A DNA stretch of 55,307 nucleotides. It comes from Floccifex porci (GTDB lineage Bacteria; Bacillota_I; Bacilli_A; Erysipelotrichales; Erysipelotrichaceae). How positions within the stretch are numbered: position 1 is the first letter of the stretch; each line of letters begins with the position of its first letter. The stretch covers positions 1 through 55,307 of the forward strand of contig NZ_VUMM01000011.1 of the NCBI RefSeq assembly GCF_009696175.1. Reading direction: 5' to 3'. The translations under genes were made by a program, and so were the position numbers. Below the pieces are notes generated by a model. The model was not told the origin of the DNA. It did not search any database and worked only from the letters and a program-made list of their open reading frames with translations. Positions 29,361 through 37,483 of this stretch are shown piece by piece.

Positions 29361-30036
29361 TGCACATTTTCATATATCCGATGAATTGTTTAAAGACTTT
29401 CAATTGTATTCTTTAAAAGGAATCTGTAATATCAGCAGTATTGAAGAATATCATAAAGTACAGAATTATCTGAAACAGTATTCTTTTTGTACAAGCATTG
29501 GAATTCATCCATGGAAAGCCGATTCGATTGATTTTAAAGAAATGGAACCTTATTTAAGAAAAGCACAGTTTATTGGAGAAATTGGTCTGGATAATACATG
29601 GTGTGATGTAGATACTAAGATTCAGATGGATGTATTTGAAAAACAGCTGAAGCTGGCGAATCAATTAAAAAAACCAGTAATACTTCATATTAAAGGTATG
29701 GAAAAAGAAGCTTTACCTTTATTAAAGAAATATGAGAATTGTTATGTATCTCACTGGTATTCCTGTATGGATCATCTGGAAGAGTATGATGAAGTTATTG
29801 ATTATTTTACCATTGGTCCTTCTGTTGGGAAAGATGAAGCAGTCACTCGGGTCGCAAAGAAAATAGATGCCAGTAAATTATTGATTGAAAGCGATGGAAT
29901 CAGTGCCATTGAATGGGCGACTGGTTCAAAAGAATACATCCCAACATTGTTTCATTCGATTCAAATGATTCAAGCAATCAAAGGAAAAGAAATTGATTTT
30001 GATTTAAATTTTGAACAGTTATTGAAAAGAGCGTAA
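29353..30036 (+). CDS. TatD-like metal-dependent hydrolase
   Basis: A 227-residue TIM-barrel hydrolase of the TatD family: metal-site HDAHFH at the start, GEIGLD, LHIKG, SHWYS and IESDG carry the expected His, Glu and Asp ligands. TatD proteins are usually called deoxyribonucleases, but the family is broad. This one is shorter than classical TatD (about 260) and lies at the end of the TPP-controlled operon with its start inside thiZ. Bacillus thiXYZ operons often carry an amidohydrolase for pyrimidine salvage; this gene might fill that role (inference). The stop codon lies in the loop of the terminator hairpin. Confidence 0.75.
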   Translation: MHDAHFHISDELFKDFQLYSLKGICNISSIEEYHKVQNYLKQYSFCTSIGIHPWKADSIDFKEMEPYLRKAQFIGEIGLDNTWCDVDTKIQMDVFEKQLKLANQLKKPVILHIKGMEKEALPLLKKYENCYVSHWYSCMDHLEEYDEVIDYFTIGPSVGKDEAVTRVAKKIDASKLLIESDGISAIEWATGSKEYIPTLFHSIQMIQAIKGKEIDFDLNFEQLLKRA

Positions 30037-30050
30037 GCTCTTTTTATATT
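30022..30050 (+). promoter_or_regulatory. Leaderless promoter of DUF1848 gene, nested with terminator
   Basis: TTGAAA (30022-30027), 17 bp, TATATT (30045-30050), then 6 nt and ATG at 30057. The spacer contains most of the terminator hairpin of the preceding operon. Confidence 0.75.
30026..30045 (+). terminator. Terminator of thi operon
   Basis: Stem AAAGAGC (30026-30032) with GCTCTTT (30037-30043), loop GTAA that contains the stop codon of the TatD-like gene, then TT. It overlaps the next promoter. Confidence 0.75.
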
Positions 30051-30056
30051 ATATAT

Positions 30057-30935
30057 ATGATTTTAAATGTAAGTGGAAGATGTGATATAGTAGCCTTTTA
30101 TATGGAATGGTTTATGAATCGATACAAAGAAGGGTATGTAGATGTAAGAAATCCATTTTATAAAAAACAGATTTCTCGAATTGACTTTAAAAATGTAGAT
30201 TTAATCGTGTTCTGTACCAAAAATCCCATTCCTTTGATTCCTTATCTGAATCAGATTAACATTCCCATCTATTTGCAGGTAACAGTTACAGGATATCATA
30301 AAGATATTGAAAAAAATGTATTGGATAAGACAGAAATTATTAAAGCAATACAAACCTGCAGTAAACAATTAGGAAAAGATAAGGTGGTTTTACGATACGA
30401 TCCCATCTTTTTGAATGAAAAGTATACGTTGGATTATCATATAAAAGCATTTGATCGTTTATGTACGTTACTGGATGGATATATAGATGAAATTGTGATT
30501 TCTTTTTTAGATGAATATAAAAATGTAAAGAAACATAAACAGGAACTGCACTATATAAAATGTACTGAAGAAGATTATAAAAAAATAGGACTGAATTTTT
30601 CACAGATTGCCCATAGTCATCAAATGAAAGTCTATACATGTTTTGAAGAAAACAATTTAGTGGAATTTGGATTGGACAGAGATGTATGTTTGTCCAGTAA
30701 AAAAGCATTTGAATTAACCAACAAAGTCTTTAAAAAATGGAAAGCAAGAGATTGTGGATGTGTAGAAATGGTGGATATTGGATATTATAACAGCTGTCCT
30801 CATTTCTGCAGATACTGTTATGCGAATTATGATGAAGAAAAAGTAAAATATAATTATTCAAAACACGATCCAGATTCTTCTTTATGCGTTGGACAAATAC
30901 AGAAAGAAGATGAAATCAAAGAAAGATTGAAATAA
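30057..30935 (+). CDS. DUF1848 family protein with C-terminal Cys motif
   Basis: A 292-residue protein matching DUF1848: an N-terminal S-G-R-C-D-I-V-A-F-Y (usually SRRTDIPAFY), VRNPFYKKQISRID, IVFCTKNPIPLIPYL and a C-terminal cluster DCGCVEMVDIG then CPHFCRYCYANYD, a C-x3-C-x2-C pattern like that of radical SAM proteins. The family is thought to be related to spore photoproduct lyase-type TIM barrels, but the function is not known. It has no ribosome binding site and a promoter whose -10 ends 6 nt before the ATG. Confidence 0.8.
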   Translation: MILNVSGRCDIVAFYMEWFMNRYKEGYVDVRNPFYKKQISRIDFKNVDLIVFCTKNPIPLIPYLNQINIPIYLQVTVTGYHKDIEKNVLDKTEIIKAIQTCSKQLGKDKVVLRYDPIFLNEKYTLDYHIKAFDRLCTLLDGYIDEIVISFLDEYKNVKKHKQELHYIKCTEEDYKKIGLNFSQIAHSHQMKVYTCFEENNLVEFGLDRDVCLSSKKAFELTNKVFKKWKARDCGCVEMVDIGYYNSCPHFCRYCYANYDEEKVKYNYSKHDPDSSLCVGQIQKEDEIKERLK

Positions 30936-30954
30936 TAAAAACTTTAATTATAAT
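30927..30954 (+). promoter_or_regulatory. Leaderless promoter of TauE-like gene
   Basis: TTGAAA (30927-30932), 16 bp, TATAAT (30949-30954), then 7 nt and ATG at 30962. The -35 lies in the last codons of the DUF1848 gene. Confidence 0.7.
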
Positions 30955-30961
30955 AAATTTC

Positions 30962-31705
30962 ATGAAGTATATAATGATATTTATTTTAGTATTTTTAGCA
31001 GGTTTAGTGGATGCCATTGCAGGTGGTGGAGGTCTGATTTCTTTGCCTGCTTATTTAATGGGAGGAATACCTGTACATCAGGCAATTGCGACCAATAAAT
31101 TATCCAGTTCAATGGGAACAACAATTACAACGATACGATATGGAAAAGCTGGATATATACGATGGGATATTGCTTTGGTCTGTGTTATCTTTGCGATGGC
31201 TGGTTCTTCTTTAGGAGCCAATTTAGCTTTATCGATCAGTGATTATTTCTTTAAAAGGATCATGTTGATACTTTTACCCTTGATTGCGATATATGTTATG
31301 TATCCTAAATCTTTTAAAGAAAAAGAAGAATTGAGCTATATAAAAACCGTATGGATCAGTTGTACGGTTGCCTTTTTTATTGGAGTTTATGATGGATTTT
31401 ATGGACCTGGAACAGGAACGTTTCTTTTAATTTGTTTAACAGGTTTTGCCCATTTAAATTTAAAACAGGCTAATGGAATCACAAAAGTGATTAATTTAAC
31501 GACTAATTATGCAGCATTAATTGTATATATATTAAATGGAAAAGTATTGTTCATATTAGGACTGATAGCTGGAATCTTTAATATGTTGGGAAACTATATA
31601 GGTTCTTCTTATTTTAAGAAAAAATCATTATCGGTAAAACCAATAATGATTCTTGTACTTATTCTATTTTTTATAAAAACAATAATAGAAATTATCGGTA
31701 CTTAA
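30962..31705 (+). CDS. TauE/SafE family anion exporter
   Basis: A 247-residue membrane protein with about eight hydrophobic helices and the family start GLVDAIAGGGGLISLPAYL, GIPVHQAIATNKLSS, plus the second-half repeat FIGVYDGFYGPGTGTFLL and LKQANGITKVINLTTN. Members move sulfite, sulfoacetate or related organosulfur anions; the substrate here is unknown. Predicted leaderless. The 3' end overlaps the convergent hypothetical gene by 4 nt. Confidence 0.85.
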   Translation: MKYIMIFILVFLAGLVDAIAGGGGLISLPAYLMGGIPVHQAIATNKLSSSMGTTITTIRYGKAGYIRWDIALVCVIFAMAGSSLGANLALSISDYFFKRIMLILLPLIAIYVMYPKSFKEKEELSYIKTVWISCTVAFFIGVYDGFYGPGTGTFLLICLTGFAHLNLKQANGITKVINLTTNYAALIVYILNGKVLFILGLIAGIFNMLGNYIGSSYFKKKSLSVKPIMILVLILFFIKTIIEIIGT

Positions 31706-32019
31706 CCGATGATTGAATAAAATTGATCATACGATTCATCCAGTAATTCAAAAATATCATCTTTGAATTTAAAACAGATATAATCATATAATCTGGAATC
31801 AATCTGTTCTTGAATAACAAACCTTTCGATCATTTTTTTATCTTTTAAAAATTGAGATTTAGGAACTTCTCCATCTTTAAATTTTAAAGGTTCATTATCC
31901 TGTTCAATTAATTGTTGAAATAATTTCTTATCCTTTTTAGACATAGAAGTCATATAGTGCCATAAATTTGCGATTTTTTCCTGTTTAACGGCTTCTGGAT
32001 TTTTCTTTATAAAAAACAT
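31702..32019 (-). CDS. Hypothetical 105-residue protein
   Basis: A small, charged, probably all-helical cytoplasmic protein, rich in Lys, Asp, Glu, Phe and Gln. No family is recognised. A TACAAT box and an AGGTGAT ribosome site precede the ATG, so expression from its own promoter is plausible. It converges with the TauE-like gene, overlapping by 4 nt. Confidence 0.55.
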   Translation of the reverse strand: MFFIKKNPEAVKQEKIANLWHYMTSMSKKDKKLFQQLIEQDNEPLKFKDGEVPKSQFLKDKKMIERFVIQEQIDSRLYDYICFKFKDDIFELLDESYDQFYSIIG

Positions 32020-32065
32020 AATATCACCTATATTATTGTATCATAGAATTTTATAAAATGTTAAC

Positions 32066-32089
32066 TCCTGATAAAATCAGGATTTTTTT
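32066..32089 (+). terminator. Orphan plus-strand terminator upstream of pilus operon
   Basis: Stem TCCTGA (32066-32071) with TCAGGA (32077-32082), loop TAAAA, then seven T. The nearest gene on the left is on the minus strand, so it would stop read-through from the TauE-like gene, or belong to a short transcript before the pilus operon. Confidence 0.65.
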
Positions 32090-32278
32090 GTTTTATAAGC
32101 AATAAATTACTATAAAAACGATATAAAGAACATATAAAAGTATATAAATAATACAAATAAATGTACAAATAAACTAGATATATGTAATAAAATACATTTT
32201 TGACTGTAAAATTATCGTTTATTCATTTATAATACGTATGTAAGGCTCATTATGGGTCTGAAAGAAAGGAGGAGAAGT
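32090..32278 (+). promoter_or_regulatory. AT-rich pilus promoter region
   Basis: A very AT-rich stretch without ORF. A perfect TATAAT lies at 32228-32233; TTGACT is present upstream but 22 bp away, so the -35 is poor. AAAGGAGGAG precedes the adhesin ATG at 32279. Poor -35 and long AT-rich upstream DNA are compatible with activator- or nucleoid-protein control, but no binding motif was recognised. Confidence 0.5.
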
Positions 32279-34504
32279 ATGAAAAGATTATTAAAAACAT
32301 TAATTCCATGCCTGGTAGCTTGTTTTATGGTTATCGGTTTATGTCATACCTCTTCATTTACTTCTGCTGAAGAAAGTAGCAACACACCCGTTCCGGCTCA
32401 TGAAAAATCCATAAGTGGGGATGAAGAAAATGGTTATACTTTAACACTTAATGTTAAGGGACAGAAAGAAACCATTCCTGGACAGAAACCAAAGGTAGAC
32501 GTTGTTCTGGTTGTTGACCAATCTGGAAGTATGGATAACAATGATTCTTATGATATGACAGATCCAGATACAGGTGCAAAAGTTACAAGAATGGCTGCAT
32601 TAAAGAAAATTGTTACAGGCAAAAATGGATTAAGTCAAACAATTTTAGGAAATGAGAATTTAGATGCCCAAATAGCCGTTGTAGCTTATAGTGGATCTGA
32701 AGATGCTTATGGTGATTTACAGCCACCTTCATCTAACGAAGATACAGCTTACAACGATGCAGTAACAATTTCTAATTGGGTTGGAAATTATTCAGGAAGT
32801 TCTTTTACAGGAGAAAGTGCAGTTTCATCCATTAATGCAAGCGTAAATGGAATTGATGGAGATGGAGGAACAAACTGTGAAGCCGGTTTGATTAAAGCCT
32901 CTGAAGTATTTAGTACATCAAGAAGCGATGCACAAAAATATTTAATTTTCTTATCCGATGGAACACCAACTTATTATTATGCAAATGGTGAGGATTATTA
33001 TCCAACCACTAATTGGTCTTTGTCTTTTACTGAACAGGAAATTCCTGAAGGTACATTAAATCCTAATGAAGAAGGAATTACTGTAGAACAGTATGGAACG
33101 GATGTTATTTATGGGAAACATATTGTTTGGGAAGGCTTGAGACCAGTCACAAAAACCGAATGGTATTCTATTAGACAACGGGATACTGGCTGGCATTATT
33201 TTGAAGAAGAAGGTGTTGGTGTCTGGAAATATGGTAAGTATTCACAAGGATGGGTAACTACAGAAGAAAAATATGATGAAGGTATAACACTTGGAAATGG
33301 AAATAGTGATACAACTGCTTCAGAAATACCGGTTCCAGAAGGAGAAGATTACAATGGTATTTGTTCTAAACGTGCAAATGAAGCTGTAGGAACTTATCTT
33401 AATGGTTATGGATTGGATGGATTCTATACAGTAGGTGTTGCAGGAAATGCAAATGAAACTTTCTTAAAGGGATTGTTAACGTATTCAAATGCAGGTATTA
33501 AAGCCTATTATAAAGGAACGAATACAGCCAGTCTAAAAAATGCATTTACGGAAATATCCAATTCAATAATGGATCGTTCATTAACAGTATCAAACGTTAC
33601 GATTACCGATTCTTTAAGTGATTATGTCAATTTAAGCAGCAGTGTTGTAGATGGAACTGTAACAGGTGCGACAATATTGATTACAGATGCAAATGGAATC
33701 GATGTAACTTCAACAGAAAATGCACAAGCAGGTATGAGTGTTTCCTTTAGTGGAAATAATGTGATTTGTGATTTTAATGATGGATATTCATTGAAAGAAA
33801 ATTACACGTATTCTGTTTCATTTGGAGTGACTCCAAGTCAAAAAGCTTATACTGAATTTTCAAAAAACAATGGATCTTATGGTGTAGATGAGTCTGAAAA
33901 TGCCTTAACTGGATTTGAATCCAATGGATTGGCTACATTGACTTATACATATGGAGATAGTGAAAGTTCAGAAACGAAAACAGTACCATATGAACAAAAA
34001 CCAGAAATTCAAGTATCGGCTAATAAATTGTCTGTGACAAAAGAAGTTAAAGGCGCTTATGCAAATGTAAACGATGAATTTAAATTCACTTTAACTTTAA
34101 AGGATGAAGAAGGAAATCCAGTGAACGATACTTTAGGTGGCATAAAGTTTGTAGATGGAAAATACGAATTTACTTTAAAAGATAATGAAAAAGTTGAATT
34201 CAATAATTTACCAAGAAACTACAGCTATAAAGTTGAAGAAGATTCTTATGATGGATATGAAACAACCTATTTGACAGGTACAGAATCGGATTCAAATAAA
34301 CCATCTAGTACAGTACCTAGTGATACTTTTACTTATGGAAATAAAGATGGAGTTTCTGTAACAGTTACTAACACTGCAGAAGCCGTACCACTAACAGGTA
34401 TCACAGATAACACTCCAAAAGGACTTGGATTGATTGGTTCAATCGTAGTTGAAATTGCAGCTATCGCATTCGTTCTAAAGAAAAAAAGACAATTAAAAAT
34501 GTAG
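32279..34504 (+). CDS. Pilus tip adhesin with vWA and Cna-B/isopeptide domains
   Basis: A 741-residue wall protein. Signal peptide (basic start, hydrophobic core to about residue 30), a von Willebrand factor A domain with the MIDAS motif DQSGSM and a long insert containing Trp- and Tyr-rich repeats, then beta-sandwich segments typical of isopeptide-bonded pilin domains (SVTKEVKG..., KVEED), and the sorting signal VPLTG followed by a hydrophobic helix and KKKRQ tail. By position and architecture it is the tip or ancillary pilin. First gene of the pilus operon; start fixed by AAAGGAGGAG. The ligand is unknown. Confidence 0.87.
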   Translation: MKRLLKTLIPCLVACFMVIGLCHTSSFTSAEESSNTPVPAHEKSISGDEENGYTLTLNVKGQKETIPGQKPKVDVVLVVDQSGSMDNNDSYDMTDPDTGAKVTRMAALKKIVTGKNGLSQTILGNENLDAQIAVVAYSGSEDAYGDLQPPSSNEDTAYNDAVTISNWVGNYSGSSFTGESAVSSINASVNGIDGDGGTNCEAGLIKASEVFSTSRSDAQKYLIFLSDGTPTYYYANGEDYYPTTNWSLSFTEQEIPEGTLNPNEEGITVEQYGTDVIYGKHIVWEGLRPVTKTEWYSIRQRDTGWHYFEEEGVGVWKYGKYSQGWVTTEEKYDEGITLGNGNSDTTASEIPVPEGEDYNGICSKRANEAVGTYLNGYGLDGFYTVGVAGNANETFLKGLLTYSNAGIKAYYKGTNTASLKNAFTEISNSIMDRSLTVSNVTITDSLSDYVNLSSSVVDGTVTGATILITDANGIDVTSTENAQAGMSVSFSGNNVICDFNDGYSLKENYTYSVSFGVTPSQKAYTEFSKNNGSYGVDESENALTGFESNGLATLTYTYGDSESSETKTVPYEQKPEIQVSANKLSVTKEVKGAYANVNDEFKFTLTLKDEEGNPVNDTLGGIKFVDGKYEFTLKDNEKVEFNNLPRNYSYKVEEDSYDGYETTYLTGTESDSNKPSSTVPSDTFTYGNKDGVSVTVTNTAEAVPLTGITDNTPKGLGLIGSIVVEIAAIAFVLKKKRQLKM

Positions 34505-34631
34505 AGTAAGTAGATAACCTGAGAAATTATATGACTTACTCTACATTGAGTACGAAATATTTAAGACAAGAATACCTTGTATATAAATATTTCAATTCAA
34601 TTCTATCAGTATTGTTTATGTGAATAAACAA
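34499..34631 (+). repeat. Three consecutive stem-loops between adhesin and SipA-like gene
   Basis: Hairpin 1: 13-bp perfect stem (34499-34511 with 34534-34546), loop 22 nt, no T-run. Hairpin 2: AAATATTTA (34555-34563) with TAAATATTT (34584-34592), and an inner ACAAG/CTTGT stem. Hairpin 3: TTGTTTAT with ATAAACAA (34612-34631), loop GTGA. None is followed by a T-tract, so they look like processing or stability elements or a structured leader rather than terminators. Confidence 0.7.
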
Positions 34632-34654
34632 GAAAAATATAAAGGAAAAGATTC

Positions 34655-35161
34655 ATGAATCAAAGGTTAGCTTTGAAACAGGAAATAAAGGAACTGGGTA
34701 TAAAGATTGGACTTCTTATCATTGTATTTTCTGTATTGTTTGGATTCTGCTTTGGATTTATAGCAAATCCAGATGACTCGATGTCCCCTGCCTTCTGTGA
34801 AGGGGACCTGGTCCTGTATTACAGGCTGGACAGGACCTATGTATCCAATGATACGGTTGTGATGAAATACAAAGATCGAACGATCGTAAGAAGAGTCGTT
34901 GCTGTTGAAGGTGATACAGTGGATATCAATGAGGATGGACAGCTAATGGTAAACGGCTTCGTTCAACAGGAAAGTCATGTATTTACCAAAACGTATCCTT
35001 ATAAGGAGGGAATCGAATTTCCGGTAACGCTGAAGAAAGATGAAGTGTTTCTGATGGCGGACAATCGGGACAATGCCCAGGATGGAAGAATATTTGGACC
35101 TGTAAAAAGGTCAGATATCAAAGGTTCCGTAATGCTGATATGCAGAAGAAGGAACCTTTAA
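34655..35161 (+). CDS. Pilus-associated signal peptidase-like protein (SipA/LepA type)
   Basis: A 168-residue signal peptidase I fold with one N-terminal membrane helix (about residues 15-36). The nucleophile motif DSMSP contains Ser42. In active enzymes the box IKRVxGxPGD supplies the general base Lys; here the sequence is IVRRVVAVEGD, so Lys is Arg79. LMADNRDNAQDGRIFGPV is the C-terminal box. In streptococcal FCT islands the equivalent protein lies between adhesin and backbone pilin and is needed for pilus assembly as a chaperone, sometimes without activity. Ribosome site AAAGGAAA before the ATG. Confidence 0.85.
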   Translation: MNQRLALKQEIKELGIKIGLLIIVFSVLFGFCFGFIANPDDSMSPAFCEGDLVLYYRLDRTYVSNDTVVMKYKDRTIVRRVVAVEGDTVDINEDGQLMVNGFVQQESHVFTKTYPYKEGIEFPVTLKKDEVFLMADNRDNAQDGRIFGPVKRSDIKGSVMLICRRRNL

Positions 35162-35182
35162 AAAGAAAGGAAAGAATTAATT

Positions 35183-36274
35183 ATGTTTAAGAAAAATATT
35201 AAACCGATATTAATGGCTGGTGCTTTAGCTTTAGCTACAGCAGTCAGTCCGGTATTGGCCGAAGATTATAATGAAGATGCAAATGGAAAAACATATATTG
35301 ATGGAAACACAGTAACTTTAACTAAAACTTTTACAATTGAATCAGCAGTTGATAACTTTAGATCTGAAACTTTTGGATATACAATCACTGCAAATCAAGA
35401 TAATGCACCATTGGCAACAATTGCTTCAAGTGGGTCACTAACATTTACTGGGTCAGGTACCCAAACTTTAGCAGTTACATTTGATGCAACTCAACCATCT
35501 ACTGAAGGTAAAACCGTTGTTCCTGGAACTTATACTTATGTATTGTCAGAAACAAATAAAGGAACTAATAATGTTACAACTGAAGGAGCTACTTCATATA
35601 CTATTACTGTACGTGTAGTTAACAGTGACTCTGCTGTACCAGGTGCTTTGGAAGTTGACCAGATTACAGTGGTGGCTACAGGAGACAATACAAATACAAA
35701 AACCACTCCTAATTTTTTGAACCACTACAATGAATACGCTGATTTAACAGTTGGAAAAGAAGTAACTGGAAAAGGTGCAAATGTTGCAGATGCTTTTGAT
35801 TTCACAATTGAAATTACTTTACCAGCAACTTATTATGGAACAAATGAAAATGTAACAAAAGAATTTACAGTAACTGGATCAGGAGAACAAGCTGTAACTA
35901 ATGATGCAGATATTGTAAATGGAAAAATATCATTTGCTAGTAGTAATACTGTAACTTTATCTGGAAAAATGAAAGATAATGCACGTGTTGTAATTGCTGA
36001 TTTACCTGCGGGTACTACATATACAGTTTCTGAAGCGGATACTGACTATACAGAAACATACACTTTAAATGGAAGTAATTCTGCAACAACAGGAACTTCA
36101 ACAGGAAGTCAAACATTAAGAAATGCAGATGCCAGTGTTATCTTCACAAACAACAAAGATTCATCTCCATTAACAGGTGTCATCGTAAACAATATGCCAT
36201 ATATCGCATTGTTAGGAGCATCTGGAGCTGGATTGGTCGTATTGGCAGCCAGTAAAAAACGTTCTAAGAAATAA
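35183..36274 (+). CDS. Spy0128-like backbone pilin
   Basis: A 363-residue wall protein: signal peptide ending VLAED, two beta-sandwich domains of the streptococcal pilin isopeptide-linkage type, and sorting signal SPLTG with membrane helix and KKRSKK tail. In each domain a Lys (TLTKTF; VGKEVT), a Glu (YVLSETN; YTVSEAD) and an Asn (FLNHYN; FTNNKD) stand where intramolecular isopeptide bonds form in Spy0128. Many Thr and Asn, no Cys. This is the polymerised shaft. Starts 21 nt after the SipA-like gene and shares its stop base with the sortase start. Confidence 0.88.
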   Translation: MFKKNIKPILMAGALALATAVSPVLAEDYNEDANGKTYIDGNTVTLTKTFTIESAVDNFRSETFGYTITANQDNAPLATIASSGSLTFTGSGTQTLAVTFDATQPSTEGKTVVPGTYTYVLSETNKGTNNVTTEGATSYTITVRVVNSDSAVPGALEVDQITVVATGDNTNTKTTPNFLNHYNEYADLTVGKEVTGKGANVADAFDFTIEITLPATYYGTNENVTKEFTVTGSGEQAVTNDADIVNGKISFASSNTVTLSGKMKDNARVVIADLPAGTTYTVSEADTDYTETYTLNGSNSATTGTSTGSQTLRNADASVIFTNNKDSSPLTGVIVNNMPYIALLGASGAGLVVLAASKKRSKK

Positions 36275-37149
36275 TGAAGAGAAAAGATAGAAAGATATCT
36301 TTACCAAGAAAGATTGTTTCTATGATAGATAGTACCGTGAATATCGCGGTACTACTCTTTTTTATATTGTGTGTTCTGTTCAGTGGGTATTCGATATGGG
36401 ACAACAATCATATCTATACAAAGGCCAGTCCAAGTGTATATGAAACGTATAAGCCTGAAAAGGAAGATACGAAATCATTTGAAGAATTAATAAGGATCAA
36501 TCCAGATGTATATGGATGGATCAGTATTTATGGAACTCAAATTGATTATCCTTTAGTACAGGGAGAAGACAATGACAAATATGTCAATACAGACTATGAA
36601 GGAAACTTTTCTTTATCTGGGGCATTGTTTTTGGACTGTAATAATGCAAGGAATATGAGTGATACGGTCAATATAATCTATGGACATCATATGGAAAAGG
36701 ATAAGATGTTTGGAGGACTGGATCATTATGAGAAAGAGGACTATTTTAATAAACATCGATATGGAAATCTGTATGTAGATGGAAAGAATTATGGACTTGA
36801 ATTCTTTATGCTGATAAAAGCGGATGCGTATGATTCCAAAGTCTATAACACAAATGAAAGAGATATAAATCAATATATTGAGTATATATCTTCTTATAAT
36901 CTACAGAAATTGGATATACCAGAATGTGAAAGATTGATTTGTTTAAGTACTTGTTCTTCCGATTCAACCAATGGACGAGTGATATTAGTTGGTTCAATTA
37001 CATCTGAAACATTTGAAGATCCTTATCTTGAAAAAGAAGAAATAGAAGAAGAGTCTTCAATTGACTGGTATCATATGTTTCTATATGGAATTATGATTTT
37101 ATTGATACTATGTATTCTGATTGTACTGGTATGGTCTAAAAAGAAATAA
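36274..37149 (+). CDS. Class B sortase (pilin polymerase)
   Basis: A 291-residue membrane enzyme with an N-terminal anchor (residues 21-40), a class B sortase core (NPDVYGWISIYGTQIDYPLVQ), catalytic His138 in YGHHM, Cys227 in LSTC and Arg235, and a second membrane helix at the C-terminus (about 268-288). Class B sortases polymerise pilins in FCT-3-type streptococcal islands, which have the same order adhesin, SipA, pilin, sortase. It should recognise the VPLTG/SPLTG signals of the two pilins. No FctB-like anchor pilin follows. Confidence 0.88.
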   Translation: MKRKDRKISLPRKIVSMIDSTVNIAVLLFFILCVLFSGYSIWDNNHIYTKASPSVYETYKPEKEDTKSFEELIRINPDVYGWISIYGTQIDYPLVQGEDNDKYVNTDYEGNFSLSGALFLDCNNARNMSDTVNIIYGHHMEKDKMFGGLDHYEKEDYFNKHRYGNLYVDGKNYGLEFFMLIKADAYDSKVYNTNERDINQYIEYISSYNLQKLDIPECERLICLSTCSSDSTNGRVILVGSITSETFEDPYLEKEEIEEESSIDWYHMFLYGIMILLILCILIVLVWSKKK

Positions 37150-37181
37150 CTGTAATGATTGAATTTCGTTACAGTTTTTTT
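37150..37181 (+). terminator. Terminator of pilus operon
   Basis: Stem CTGTAATGA (37150-37158) with TCGTTACAG (37166-37174), one G-U pair, loop of 7 nt, then seven T. Confidence 0.85.
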
Positions 37182-37229
37182 ATGTGCCAGTCATGGTCTA
37201 TGAAACAATTATAACTTTAAAGGTGGTTT

Positions 37230-37310
37230 ATGTCACAGCATTATCTGCCAAAAAAATATACAATCGGTAATGTATCTAAAAATGATATAATACGACAACT
37301 TTTATCATAA
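37230..37310 (+). CDS. Possible 26-residue small ORF
   Basis: An ATG preceded by AAAGGTGG at good distance opens a 26-codon frame ending TAA at 37308. The predicted peptide is basic (MSQHYLPKKY at the start) and matches nothing I know. It could be a small protein, a leader peptide or a relic of a lost gene. It lies alone between the pilus terminator and the next promoter. Confidence 0.3.
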   Translation: MSQHYLPKKYTIGNVSKNDIIRQLLS

Positions 37311-37347
37311 AATAAAAAATATAGATTCTAAACAGAATGATCAAAAC

Positions 37348-37421
37348 CATTACATTGCATTCTGACTTGTACTTTTACAGTGTTTATACATTGCAGGATT
37401 CCCTTCTGCCAGTATGTAATG
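37348..37421. repeat. Structured intergenic element
   Basis: Outer arms CATTACAT (37348-37355) and ATGTAATG (37414-37421) are perfectly complementary. Inside lies a second hairpin GCAGG / TCTGC around 37393-37409. The element ends before the promoter of the TtcA gene and so is not its leader. It may be a small RNA, a gene relic or a mobile-element trace. Confidence 0.35.
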
Positions 37422-37447
37422 AATAGAATGGCTTTCATTTTTTACTA

Positions 37448-37477
37448 TTGTATTTTCTTCTTATTTTTTGATACACT
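37448..37477 (+). promoter_or_regulatory. Leaderless promoter of rhodanese-TtcA gene
   Basis: TTGTAT (37448-37453), 18 bp, TACACT (37472-37477) preceded by TGA, then 6 nt and ATG at 37484. There is no ribosome binding site. Confidence 0.6.
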
Positions 37478-37483
37478 TTACAT

